From positions 126,356,319 to 126,420,318 of the forward strand of contig NC_133664.1 in the NCBI RefSeq assembly GCF_037893015.1: DNA of 64,000 bases, in the 5' to 3' direction. The notes under the pieces are model-generated. The model had not been told where the DNA came from. It ran no database searches and saw only the letters and a list, made by a program, of their open reading frames with translations. How positions within the stretch are numbered: the first letter of the stretch is position 1; each line of letters begins with the position of its first letter. The position numbers and the translations under genes were made by a program. Below are positions 21,617 through 32,890 of the stretch, in pieces. Source of the DNA: Macrotis lagotis. Lineage: Eukaryota > Chordata > Mammalia > Peramelemorphia > Peramelidae.

Positions 21617-23175
21617 GGGGGTGGAGCCAAGATGGAAACATGAAGGCAGCACTTCCTAGGAACTCCTTCCACCTGAAAGCAACAGCTTGAAGGAGCAGTG
21701 AGAGAACTCTGCTACACCAGAATGAGTGTGGAGTGAGGGGCACCGGCAGCAGAATATGCAGTAAAAATCTGGAGAAAGCAGCCTGCAGCTCCCAGAGACA
21801 GTAATGGGGTAAAGGAAGACTGCAGAAATTTCCCTGCTCTCCCTTGGGGTAGGACTCTTGCTGTTTGCCTACACTCAGATCCAAATTGCAGCTTCAGCTT
21901 CCATACTAAGTAGCCAAGCATGATCCTCCTTACAGCTCCAGGGCAGAGGGAAGTGAGGTGGTCATCTACATATCAAAGCACAGGCAAGAGAGCATAAGTA
22001 TTTTGAAGAATAAAGGTCCCAGTGGGGTGTTCCCCCATCAAAAAAATTCCAAAGCCTTGGAAGTGCTGTCTTGGGCTGAGGAAATGAATAAACAACAGAA
22101 AAAGAAGAATCTGACCATAGAGAATTATTTTAGTTCCATGAAAGATCAAAACACATATTCAGATGATGACAAAATGGAAGCCTCCATATCCAAAATCTCC
22201 AAGAGAAATAAGAAATGGGCTTGGACTATGGATGACCTCAAAAAAAAACTATGAGGAACTTAATGATATTGAACTGTTTGTTTTTCCTGCATGGAAGAAG
22301 ATATTGATAACACATATGAACTTTCTCATCTATAAGAGCTGTTAGAAGCAGCATATATAGACAGGACTTAGGAAGGAGTGGAATATAATGGTATAATAAA
22401 GTAAAAAGATGGAGTCAATGAGTGATAAAGGAAAGTACTGGGAAGAAGGGAAATGAGATGAAGAAGAAGAAGCTAAGAAATTTCACATAAGAGTCAAGAA
22501 AAAGCTTTTTTATTGGAGTGGAAAGGGGGAAGGCAAGGGGGAATGAGAACCTTCATTCTCATCAGAAATGTCTCAGAGAGGAAATAACAGACACAATGGG
22601 GTGAGGAAATCTATCTTAATCTAGTGAAAAATGAGAATAAAGGGATAGGATAAGGGGAAATGGAGAGAGGGAAGGGGGGAATAGGTGATAGAAGAGAGGG
22701 AAGATTGAGGGAGAGGGTACACAGATATAACACACTTTTGGACAGGGCCAAGATGAAAGGAAAGAGATGAGAGTGGGGAGGAATAGAGTGGATGTACCAC
22801 TAGTAATAGCAACTGTGGGAAAAATATTGAAGCAACTTCTCTGGTGACTTATGATAAAGAAAGCAACTAACCCCAGAGACAGAGCCATTAGAATCTGAAC
22901 ACAAAGTGAAGTACATTTTTTTCCCTCTCTATTCTTGAGGTTTCTCATCTTCTTTGGGGGGGGGGGGATTCTGTTTACTCTTATAACACATTCAGTTTCA
23001 ATCAGTGTATAGCATGGAAACAATGTAAAGACTATCACACTGACTTCAGTGGGTGGGCAGGGAAGGGAGGGGGGAAAATTGTAAAATTCAAAACCTTACA
23101 AAAAATGATAAGTAGGTACTACTATTATATGTAATTGGAAAACAAATAAACTGTTAAATTACTGAAAAAATTGAA
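21617..23175 (+). mobile_element. HAL1-like element B, internally deleted
   Basis: Starts 'gggggtggagccaagatgg', has the L1-type leader, then only the first 56 codons of ORF1, then jumps into the same 3' region as element A ('atgaggaacttaatgatattgaactg' versus A at 15436). The 3' end has a G-rich run near 23050-23080 and an A-rich tail. Imperfect 16-bp duplication aaaaagacatgactat (21601-21616) and aaaaatacatgattat (23176-23191) shows it inserted as this complete unit or was deleted afterwards in place. ORF2 is absent. Total about 1.56 kb. Confidence 0.82.
22084..22254 (+). pseudogene. Truncated ORF1p N-terminus of HAL1-like B
   Basis: ATG at 22084 followed by 56 codons without a stop ('MNKQQKKKNLTIENYF' ... 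'KKWAWTMDDLKKKL'), then TGA at the deletion junction. This is the basic N-terminal tail of ORF1p; the coiled coil, RNA-recognition and C-terminal domains are gone. It cannot provide ORF1p function. Confidence 0.75.
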
Positions 23176-23365
23176 AAAAATACATGATTATCTCCATCAA
23201 AAAATTCAACAAACATTTAACATATTTAAAATATATTTAAATATTTTAAATATTTAAAAATATATCAAGTTGGAGTTATTAAAAGAAAAAAAGTAAACTT
23301 GCCCTTCTCAAGCATCTTATATTTATGGGGGGAAGAGGGATTGTAGAAAGCAACAGATAAGTTAA

Positions 23366-23636
23366 CAATAAAACCTGACATTTACATAGTATTTTGAAAT
23401 TTGCTAAGCATTCTATATGTTATCATTTGATATTAGGTATTTAAAGAGTAATACACTAAAATTTGGGTTAATTAAGGAGAATCTAAATTGTATTATGAAG
23501 AAAGATTAATAATAAAATCTGACATTTAAATTTGCAAAGTGCTCTATATGTTCTCATTTGATGTAAGGTGCTTAAAGAGCAATAAACTAAAATTTGGGTT
23601 AATTAAGGGGAATCTAAGTTGTATTTTGAAGAAAGA
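23366..23636. repeat. Diverged tandem duplication, two units of about 130-140 bp
   Basis: Unit 1 (23366-23506) and unit 2 (23508-23636) share long stretches such as 'ctaaaatttgggttaattaagg' shortened here to the common core, plus 'ttgaagaaaga' ends and 'cctgacattta/tctgacattta' starts. Unit 2 lacks about 12 bases near its start. Similarity is roughly 85-90% by eye. Confidence 0.85.
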
Positions 23637-24117
23637 GAACATTCTAAAGGTGAAAAGGTATTATATTTTAGACAGAGTGGAATAACTTTTCAAAATTAAG
23701 GAGTAGGAGATAGAAAGTAAGGTCCAAGGAATAGTAATGAATCTAGTATGACTGAAATATGTGGTAACATGAAGAGGAATAATATAAAGTAACATTCAAG
23801 AGGAAGATGGAAATTAGTGTAGATAGTGTAGGGAACAAACCCTATCCTCAAGGAGCTTACAATACTATAGAGAACAGTCAAATGAATATATTTATAAAGC
23901 AGAATATAAACAGTACAAAATTGACATATACTGTATCAAACTTTTCCTAACCTACTACTATGGTGTAAATAGAAAACCTGATGCTAGAGGTTTTATAAAA
24001 AAAGTCCCTGGGGAGATTGTGAACAGATCTAGATAAAGGGGCAATGGTTTCAGGTTGGAGTAATTCAGTGATAGTCCACAGCCTTCAACATATGTGGTAC
24101 TTTTTCAAGTCAAATGT
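23637..24117. other. No gene seen
   Basis: Noncoding. 23828-23880 contains 'cctatcctcaaggagcttacaat', a phrase common in an old mammalian interspersed repeat, too short to classify. Confidence 0.5.
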
Positions 24118-24300
24118 TGAGATGCAGCATAATAGATTGAAAAAAGCACTAAATTTGGAGTCAGAAAAGCCAGGTTCAGATCCCCACTGTGATGCTTACA
24201 ATGGGTGTGACAGTGATAATTTCCTTAAACTCAGTTTGTTCCTCGGGATAACAATGGGTTGGAATACATATACTATAAGGTCTCTTCCAGTAATGAACCT
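24118..24300 (+). mobile_element. MIR/THER-type SINE, old
   Basis: 'aaaaagcactaaatttggagtcagaaaagccaggttcagatcc' is a decayed SINE head; 'cttaaactcagtttgttcctc' and 'aaggtctcttccag' are the usual downstream parts. Confidence 0.6.
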
Positions 24301-24576
24301 ACAAAGACCAAAATTTCCAATTAATGTATTAGACTATTTTTATGATAATAGAATCTTCAAACCATGAAGCATTCTTGTGGTCTTCTTTGCTAATGATAAC
24401 TAGAAATATGACTCTAGATATATATACACTTTAAATACCATAGAAATAGACAGAGAGTAGTGCAGGAAACATAAAACATCAGTGATAACATTGATGAGAT
24501 AATAGTTTTCAAAACCAGGTCAACAAGGTGTTGAGGATAAGCAGGTCAGGCAGGGCTTTCTTGGGAGTATTTTTAA

Positions 24577-24722
24577 TCTTTCTCTTCTCTCTCACTCCCC
24601 CCAACCTCTGTCTATAATCTGCCTTGTCTTTTTCTCTTTTCTCTGTCTCTCTGTTTCTCTTTGATTGTCTCTGACTCTTTTTCATCTTCTTCCTCTCCCC
24701 CTCTCCTTTTCCCCTCCACCCT
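24577..24722. repeat. Polypyrimidine tract
   Basis: About 145 bases of C and T with few purines on the + strand, for example 'ttctctgtctctctgtttctc'. Low-complexity sequence. Confidence 0.8.
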
Positions 24723-25954
24723 TAGACCTCTGGTACAGTGTGGGGAAACACCATCTGTAAATATAAATTGAAATTTATATATTATTCAGTCTTATTGAGC
24801 TTTATTGGACCATTACGTGCTGCCTGGGATCAGAGGAAGCTCTCCAACCTAGGCTTTCTTGATTTAAAGAGAGATTTGCTAATCTACCTTGCCATACTGC
24901 CTCTGGCCAATATTCTTAGAGGATTTAATAGTTTAATGCATTTGAAATTCCTCAGGTCTTAGAGTATTTCTTACTTGGACTTTTCCCCCTGTCTTTAACT
25001 TGACTAATTTTATATAAGAGATCATTCTCTGGATTTTCTTCAAGTCAAAATGTAGCTGAGAATACAAAGTTACCAAGTGAGAGAGATAGATTGTGGAGAC
25101 CAAAGAATCATATAGTTATAGAAGAAGGGATGAAACTTGGAGGCTAACTAATGTTATCCACATTTAATATAAAAGTTCTGTTACCTCCTTGGTAGGTACT
25201 AGATCTTACTCTGCCAAACAGAGTGAATAATGGAGAACTAAAGTCACACTGGGAAATATAAAAGTAAAGTAAGTAAATAAGAACAGAAGTTAGTGACAAC
25301 AGGAGCACTTTCATCCTACACACCTATGTTATGGTGACTTCATGAAATGATGACAGCCTTTCTGCAGTTGAAACAAATTGTATGGTCATGCGAAAGTCTA
25401 ACTTGAGAATTAGATAATGTTTGCCAGCTAGAAGCAATCTGCTAAATATTTCTAAGAGCAAACATCATCTTTAAAAAATGTCTTTGTTATTTTGACATTT
25501 TATCACTATCAATCCCAATCTGCAAAGTGTACATATTAGCACATTAGCCTAAATAAATGTAGCTGTGTGTACTTGTTAAGAATAAATTTGAAATAGATTG
25601 TATTTACAGAACTCAACTCATTCTGAATAGCTGGTTTCTTTCATGAGAATTGTTGCTTGGATTGCCCATTCTCTCATTATTGAAGCCAAGCACACACCAG
25701 GTACTTTTGTACATGATATGCTTTTAGATTTTTGATTTGTATGAACTGGTTTAGAATTCTATTGACTTTTTTATTTTCTTCTTTCTTTCAAGCATAAATT
25801 CTCATCTTGGAACCCCTATCTAACATAAAATGTCTAGCCAGGGGACCAAAGATGATTCAGGAGAGAAACACCTCACTCCCACAATGATAGAACACCTTTT
25901 AATAATGGGGAGTTTCTGTAAAGAGTCGACTATAATTTTGCAATATCATAAATC
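24723..25954. other. No gene or clear repeat seen
   Basis: Moderate-complexity noncoding DNA. No open frame with recognisable content. Confidence 0.45.
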
Positions 25955-26698
25955 TGGATCAGAGCCAAGATGGTGAGAAGAAACCAGGATGTTCCCTGAG
26001 CTTGTCCCAGTTTGTTTCAGAAACAATGTTAAATTAAGCCTCTAAATAGATTCTAGCAACAGAACCCACAAAAAAGATGAAATGAAACAATTTACCAACT
26101 TAAGATATCTTAGAAGGGCTTTAGAAAAAAAATTGCATTTGGGTAAAAGGGGAATGTGAACCAGTATAGCTGGAAAGTCAGTGGAAGAGTTTCAGTCACA
26201 ACACAGACCAGCATCTGAGATCCCTCAGTCCAGCTCAGTAGAGCAGTGGCACAGCCAGTCAGCTGTGAGGACTCCAGTTCCAGCCCAGAAGGCAAATTGT
26301 GAGTCCTGCAACACTGAAACTACAGGCATGACTAGGCCATTGCAATCCAGCTCAGTCAGCAAGCTACCAATGTCTGAGATCCCAGCACAGAAAGTCAGGG
26401 AACAAACCCTTGGAACCCAGCACAAGAAGCTTGGGACAGTGGGTGGCTTCTATGTCTCAGGAACTTAGCTCAATTTTTTTAAAATGAGCAAAAAAAAAAA
26501 AAACCCCAACAAAAAGAGCCCTAGTCATAGAAAGCTACTTTGGCAACAGGGAAGATCTAAACACAAACTCAGAAGAAGAAAATAATAAAATGTCTAGGTC
26601 TGAAGCCTGAAAGGAGAATATGATTTAATCTCAAGTCCAAGTCTTTTTGTGTAATAGCTGAAAAAGAATTTTAAAAATCAAGTAAGAGAGGTAAATTA
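25955..26698 (+). mobile_element. Orphan L1/HAL1-type 5' end with ORF1 start
   Basis: 'ggatcagagccaagatggtgag' is the element start. A leader of about 530 bp follows, then ATG near 26484 with an A-rich, Lys-rich ORF1 start and 'gctactttggcaacagggaagatc', 'aatcaagtaagagaggtaaat' (the 'NQ(V/M)REV' start of the coiled coil). The element stops abruptly at about 26698 where CR1/L3 sequence begins. Loss of the 3' end is unusual because L1 copies normally lose the 5' end. Confidence 0.7.
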
Positions 26699-26699
26699 G

Positions 26700-28040
26700 A
26701 TTCAGTCCAAAGGACCTATTAGGGCAATATCTTTGTTATTCCAGAGTGTATTACCCCATTTATGAGCTAGATCTACTAGCTTTGTAGCATCTATATATTT
26801 GATAAGCAGTCCATCAATTGATCAATCTAATTTATTGATAAAAATGTTAAACAATATAGGACAAAACACAGATCCTTGAGTTATCAATAGAGCCCTCCTG
26901 TCACTATGACATTAAATGATTAATACCAAACTTTGAATTTGGTCCAGTTCTGAATCCATGAAAATGATATTACTGTCTAGTCTACATTTCCCCAGCCTCT
27001 TCCCAAAAATAGTATGAGATAGTTTTTCAAAGGTCTCCCTAAAAACTGGATAAACTGTATGAACAATATTCTCATCACCTACATTGGAGAGATAACTGCA
27101 CATAAATTTGGGAAGACTCATATTCCTGAGTTTAAATCTGACCTCAATTATTTACTACTTGTATGACCCTAGTAAGGTCAATTAAAACTATTTGCCTCAG
27201 TTTCCTCATCTGTAAAATGTGCTGGAGAAGGAAATGGCATGTTATTTGAGTAACTGCCAAGAAAATCCAAATTAGTTCATGGAGAGTTGAATAGGTCCTA
27301 AAATGAATGAGCAACAAACTTAGTAATAATATCAAAAAAGAGAATGAGGTTGGTCTGACATGAACTGTTCTTGATAATACATGCTAGCTCTTTCTAATCA
27401 CTGCATTCCTTTCTAGATATTTTCCAACCAACTCTTTAATCATACATCCTAGAACTTCCCCAGGAATCAAAATCAAATTCCCTGGATAATAGTTTTCATA
27501 ACTATTTTTTTTTCCTTTTGGAAAGTAGGGAAAAATTTTGGCCTTTCCCCATTCTTGTGGCAGTCCTATCTTCCATGACCCAGCAGTTGAATAAACATCA
27601 GACAATTCTTTCATTATCGCTGGATGTAGTTCAGGTGATTTGAATTTATTAAGGCAATTAAGATCTCTCAATAAATATCTCTTTACTTATACTGGCAAGC
27701 AACTTCCTGTTTTGTTTTATCATATTTTTGGTTTTTTTCTAACCCATTATCCTCATCATGGAAACAAACATCAAGTGAGAATAAAGTAGCACTATTTTCT
27801 GTGCATTGTAATTCATTACTGTCCTCTCTACCTCAGATAAAGGTCCTATCCCTGTTTTGATCTTCTTTTCTTTTCCAATGAAAACAATTTTATTACTAAT
27901 CTTATTTTGAGGTTTTGCACTCTTCACAGTAGTTTTATAGGATGATGCCACACTCGTAGTCATCTTCTACTTTTTTATCCTTGCTTCAATATTTTTCAAT
28001 TCTTTTTGAATTTTTTGATTGTTTCCTTTGAATTCACATC
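26700..28040 (-). mobile_element. CR1/L3 LINE fragment, reverse transcriptase, antisense
   Basis: On the minus strand the pieces fall in CR1-clade order. 27963-27739 has the segment before the transcriptase. 27671-27384 reads 'LNKFKSPELHPAIMKELSD', 'PQEWGKAKIFPYFPKGKK' and 'IPGEVLGCMIKELVGKYLER', which match the CR1/L3 motifs 'KSPGPDxLHPRxLKEL', 'PxxWxxAxVxPIFKKGxK' and 'IPGKxLE'. 27060-26920 reads 'RETFEKLSHTIFGKRLG', matching 'DFSKAFDxVSHxILLxKL'. Many stops. A SINE at 27122-27325 interrupts it. Confidence 0.85.
27122..27325 (+). mobile_element. MON/THER-type SINE inside the CR1/L3 element
   Basis: 'gagtttaaatctgacctcaa', 'tttgcctcagtttcctcatctgtaaaatg' type core and 'ctggagaaggaaatggca...ccaagaaaatccaaat' 3' part, ending 'aatgagcaacaa'. 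Typical of a longer marsupial CORE-SINE family. Confidence 0.8.
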
Positions 28041-28450
28041 ACTATCTTATGACAAATTATATTTTTAAATACTCAATGGAATTACTATCTTTATCTCATC
28101 AAAATTTTATTATTAAACAATTATAATTGTAACATAAGAAATAAATTGTCACTTAAATGGCAATTAACTACACTATCCCTACTCACATGTGAGATATACA
28201 TGTATAAATATATATCCCATAACCAGAATATGGTGAAAGGATCCCCAAGAAAGAAATTGAAAAACAGGGAAAACTTAGGCAAATATCCATGAGAATGTGT
28301 TCATTATCATATCCCTGTCCTAGTGCTTCCCCAGCATGAATCCCCCTTGCTAGGATAGACTGTCTATATGCTAACTGGCCCAGGAACCCATGCAACACTA
28401 ATACCTGGGATCAGTATCAAGATTCATTTTAATTCGATTTAGTCTACTAT

Positions 28451-29060
28451 TGTAAGAATTTGTGCCTTTGAGAAAGAATTCATGAGACATGGAGTTTTCT
28501 CCCAGGCAGGCTGGCATTTTATTGGGTACTGTGCTGGCACAGTGGACTTAAATTGGGAGATACTCTAGTCAACAGACATCTGATATACCCTGATTTATAT
28601 AAAGAGGAGGAAGAAATAGAGAAGAAATGACCTCAGACAAATAGTTGTCTGCTTGAAAGTAGGTCTGGAGATCAGAAGTTGAAGGCACAAGAAGGACAAA
28701 CTCTTCTAACTGAGTTATAACACAGGCTTGTAACAAGGACTTTTAAATATCAAATATTTCAGGTGCTGAAAGTTAACAATTAAGTCTCTAGACTGACCTT
28801 TGCATAAGGTTAAAAGAGAACCCTATTCATTGAACACTGATAAAAAACACACCAGAGACCAAAGACCTTGGGCAAGAGGTAGGAGTTAGGAGTTATATGT
28901 CCCTTCATAGTTAGAATTTCTGGCTTTAGCAAGGAACCAGGAAGGACACTCAAAGCAGATCTGAATGTTGGGGGGGTATTAATTGGATCTGGGGAATACA
29001 AAACCCAAAAGAAAAATCTACCTGTCCTCTGGGAGTTTATGTTCTACTAGAGGCACTGCA
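28451..29060 (-). mobile_element. Endogenous retrovirus LTR, antisense
   Basis: On the + strand it runs from 'tgtaagaatt' (28451) to 'ggcactgca' (29060), that is TG...CA in both directions. On the minus strand there is a TATA-like 'tttatataaat' (28593-28604) and about 75 bases later the polyadenylation signal AATAAA (28518-28523), the order expected of U3 and R. Immediately outside the 5' end of the LTR, 'ttgatggggaggt' (29061-29075 antisense) resembles a polypurine tract, so this would be the 3' LTR with internal sequence to its right. Confidence 0.6.
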
Positions 29061-29600
29061 ACCTCCCCATCAAATTTTGCCCTAGTGCCTGAATTTCCAG
29101 TTATGACAGTGGTTGGCAGTGTTAAACTTGCTCTGGAGGATTGTTTTTAACTCTTTATCTTTCTTCTTCCTACCCAGTTTCCCTTCTCAGAACACAAATG
29201 ATTACGGATTTCTCCACCCTGTTCATTATTACAAGAACTACATATTTCCCAAGGTCGGAGAACTAGGTCATGGAGAAAAAACATCAGCCACAATGAACTT
29301 TCTAAAAGTAGTCTCGTTGAATCAACTAGTACTGTTTGAACTTCATAAATACTCATGGGATGGCCTGATAAATTTTGTATGTACTACATACAAAACTGTA
29401 ACTAGACACGATATGTTGTAGGGGTGGGGAGAGCCCATCTTTAATCAAAAACCTAGTCCTGATCTTTAAGGAGCGCGATGATCTTTTCTTGTGATTCCTG
29501 AATGATATCATAACCAGTAAAATCCACTCTTTCCACATACTGTACTCGTCTGTTTGCATTGTATGAACTTTTTTTGTTTTCTCAGTACATTCAATTCAAC
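29061..29600 (-). mobile_element. Probable retroviral internal remnant next to the LTR
   Basis: Adjoins the putative polypurine tract. On the minus strand a frame without stops runs from about 29590 to a TAG at 29453-29455 and ends 'GYDIIQESQEKIIALLKDQD'; I do not recognise this protein end. About 390 bases of noncoding sequence follow before the LTR. It may be the last part of a decayed retroviral gene or an unrelated exon-like fragment; no splice site is convincing. No 5' LTR is visible to the right. Confidence 0.35.
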
Positions 29601-29714
29601 ACATCATGCATCATTCAGCAGAGAATAGCATAAAAAGAGCTGAAAAAGTTCTAGGCATAATGAACAAAGAAAATGGATTTTCACTGTCTGAATTGCCTGG
29701 GCATCATGGAAATT

Positions 29715-29885
29715 TTAGGCCTGAAAGCGACCTTAGAGATCATTTAGCCCAACTACCTCATCTTACAGGTAAAGAAAGAGAGACTCAGAGATGTGAATGG
29801 TTAGTGAAAGGTCACTAAAGAGCAGCAAAGTGGAGACAACAACCAATGTCTCCTGATTGTTAGTTCAGGGACCATTCTACTGTAT
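29715..29885 (-). mobile_element. Ancient SINE/LINE 3'-end type repeat
   Basis: 'gcctgaaagcgaccttagagatcatttagcccaac' is the common mammalian phrase 'gaagggaccttagagatcatctagtccaac' of an old L3/MIR-type repeat, followed by 'aaagaaagagagactcagag'. The same family recurs at 32470, 36845 and 47430. Confidence 0.6.
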
Positions 29886-31629
29886 TTGCCTTAGATTTTG
29901 CAATATGTGAAGTCTTACCAATATTATAGTACAATGAATATGCACCTGAGACCCTTTCCTTTGTTCCCATCACAAAAAGGTTTTTGGAGTTCATTTCTGT
30001 GCTTTCTGGCACAGTTTATTTTGTGAACACATGATTTAGCAGTGAAACATGCTGCTTTACCATCAACTTTCTAAAACAGAAACCATTGCTTTAAATGTAT
30101 CCTTAGGGGAACCAGAGCATTGAGTTCCTCTTTTCTCCCACATAGTTGAAATAGTTACAGGAAAAAAAAAGAGTAGATTAGTGGTATTGCAATATTAATG
30201 TTTTTATAAAATGTCACTGTCTTTATGAAGTATGCATGTTTTTTCTTTGGATGAATAAGAAGAGTCAATATTATTACCTCGGCTGAAATGGGTTAGTATC
30301 CTGTATATTTTAAATATTGAAATTAAAGATGTTTTAATAATATAGGCAAGAGTATGCCAGGAGCTGCCTTTAGAGGAGACACTCTCAGTGAAGAAGGAGG
30401 AAATATCTCTCCCCTATTCTCTACCATCCCTGCTAACTATGTCTACTTGCTCATAAGGAGACACTCTAGTCATTAGTTGGAGATTCAGTTTGAGAGATAC
30501 TGAGACATAGTTCAGTGAACAGGGACACGTGCACCAGGCAGATCTGATAAAGAGAGAAAGCATTCTTTCTCATTAGAGAGGGAGAGGCAAGACCTTCAAG
30601 AAGCAATACCCCTGGCTGCAAGAAAAGAGTCAATTGACAAGACCCATGGTACTGCTTCCTTAGGCTGTCATAGAAAACTAGGGTCAAGATATGGAAAGCA
30701 ACAAACCCTGATGGCCAGATGAGAAACCTACCCACCAAAGACACTATTTCCAGGTTTGAGCTTTGTTAGAACTCACTGAGAAAGAAAGGACTTTTAGCCC
30801 TTCAATATCGGAGTAGTGAAAAGTCTGAGCCAAACATATGCCTTACTACCATTATATTCTAGGTTTGTGTCTCTATCAGAGTGAAAATGTGCTCCATATT
30901 TATGGGAAAATGGTTTGAGAATACCATTTTTTTTGTTATTCCATGTTCGTAGATGCTTTTGCTAAGAGTTAATTCTAACTTCTTTGTGATTGTGCATGGG
31001 AAGCACACCCGTGGGAGATTGTGGGAAAGAGTATCCACAGGATAGTCTGCAAACCTTGAAATCCTATGTTCTCTGAGGACCCAGTCTCCAAATGTGAGAG
31101 CAGAGGTAGGAAAGTAACTCAGAGGAAATGTAACACATGTTTCATTGGTAAGGCGATAATAACATTTTAAGCTGCTTTGCAGTTAAGGGTGGGGATCATA
31201 AATTCCAAAGATTTATTCACAAATATAAAAATCAGAACCACTAAAACTATAGCTATCCTCAGATAATTCATAGGATTTAAAATTATTAGAATCCTTAGAT
31301 ATCATAAAATACAGCAGTTCTCAATTTTTTGGCGTTAAAACCCCCTCATACTTTTAAAAATTATTGCTGACCTTCCAAAAAGCTTTTATTTAGATGGGAT
31401 ATATCTATCAGTATTTACCATGTTAGAAACTAAAGCATCTTAATTTTATTATTAAAATAGTTTTTACTAAAATTATTATTAAAATAGTTTATACCTCATT
31501 AACCCTGAGAGAAATGATTATTAAATAACAAATTACTGAGCAGATTCCTCACTTGTCTCAAAAAATTACCCTACCTAGACTTTCTTATTTAGGTGTAGTC
31601 CTTGACCCACCCACTAGAAAAAATTTATT
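29886..31629. other. No gene or clear repeat seen
   Basis: Noncoding, moderate complexity. No open frame above 92 codons and none with recognisable content. Confidence 0.45.
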
Positions 31630-31860
31630 AAGAGTTTGTTGTTGTTTGTCATTTATTCTCAAAGAAGACTATGACATCAAATGATGCCATGGCATATGAG
31701 TGAGTTGAATTTAAATGAGAGGGTATTTTGCAAAGTCACCAGCCTTTCTTCTCCAGACCCAATCTAAGTTGAATTCTGATCTGTTGTTGCAGATCAGATT
31801 TTGTCAGGTGCATAGAGCCTTTGTCTAGATTGCTCAAGGTTGGAATTTATTTGAAAATAA
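31630..31860 (-). mobile_element. SINE 3' module, antisense
   Basis: 'ttgttgttgtttgtcatttattctc' followed by 'gaagactatgacatcaaatgatgcc' and 'tgagttgaatttaaatgaga' is the antisense of the 3' module seen at 44110-44282. This places it in the longer marsupial SINE type ending in (AAC)n/(ATC)n. Confidence 0.7.
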
Positions 31861-32469
31861 TGACATGATAAAAGTCATACCCCTCCACCCCTGATTAGTA
31901 TATGTCCATCTCTCATTATATTTATTCTTCTCATTTATTGTTAGCCTATCAAAATTTATTGCCACCCTCAGGAACACTCATCCTTCCAAGGACATCATAA
32001 GTGTTGAGTGGTTCCATGAGGGATCTTTGGCATTTAAGAATGCCACTGACTCCTTTTATTAGTTATTGCTAGCATAATTAATAAAATGATTAATTAGATA
32101 GGAACTATGTTTCTCAAATTTTTATAGGTCACAAATTCCTGAAAGGATCTTGGAAACCTCAGGAAACCATATTTTAAAATCCTCAGATAGAATGCAATTC
32201 ACCTTCCCTTCCCACAGACAATATTTAACATTTAACAAGAGAAAACTGAGATTCAGAGAGAAATGATTTGTCCAAGGAGGAAATAGTATAAAAGTCCTGA
32301 GATTGTTGCTCAGTTCTTCTAAAAACAAATTAAGATCTTTTCCTGTTTTTCTACACATGTGATTTATTGCCTTGCCAAAGAAGAAAGACATAAATGATTG
32401 ACCATATGATGATTTTTCAAAAGCAAAGAACTTCATTGCAAATAATAATTGAAATGACTAGGCGGTCCC

Positions 32470-32640
32470 AATATTCATAGACTTCAGTGTTGAAAGGGAT
32501 CTTAGAGACCAAGAGATTCAATTCCCTCCATTTCTAGACAAGAAAACCTACAAACTCATTCAGATAATAAGTGACATATAGACAAGACTGAGCCCCAGGT
32601 TCTTGACTCTTTCTCCTGTTATATTATCATTTTCTTTGTG
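32470..32640 (-). mobile_element. Ancient L3/MIR-type repeat
   Basis: 'gtgttgaaagggatcttagagaccaagagattcaat' matches the phrase seen at 29720. The rest ('gacaagaaaacctacaaactc') is decayed. Around 32225-32330 another MIR-like scrap ('aactgagattcagagagaaatgatttgtccaagg') is visible. Confidence 0.5.
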
Positions 32641-32744
32641 CCTTTTGGCACAGTGGTGGATTTAGAGGATGGTTGAAAATATAAGTATATTCTTCACAGG
32701 AGATTTCAATCAATTTGAATTTATTACAGAGGACTAACTGTTAA

Positions 32745-32890
32745 AACTAGATTTTGATTGTAAGCTCATTGAGAGTAAGAATAATTTCTCTTTGTCTTTA
32801 TATGTACCCAGAAACTAATTGAATAAAGGTTGGCACTTAATGAATTGGATGAATGAATGAATGAAAGAATGAATCAAGTAATGAATGAAA
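32745..32890 (+). mobile_element. L2 3' end with (GAAT)n tail
   Basis: 'attgtaagctcattgagagtaag', 'ctctttgtctttatatg' and 'gcacttaatgaattggatgaatgaatg' are the L2 3' terminus and its usual short tandem tail. Confidence 0.7.

Noticed and set aside
21375-21884. A 169-codon minus-strand open frame, the longest in the window
   Set aside because: It lies over the 5' leader of HAL1-like element B and the flank to its left, crosses the insertion boundary at 21617, and has no domain. Chance frame on the antisense strand.
29113-29421. A 102-codon + strand frame
   Set aside because: It runs antisense through the retroviral flank, no domain is recognisable, and codon content looks random.
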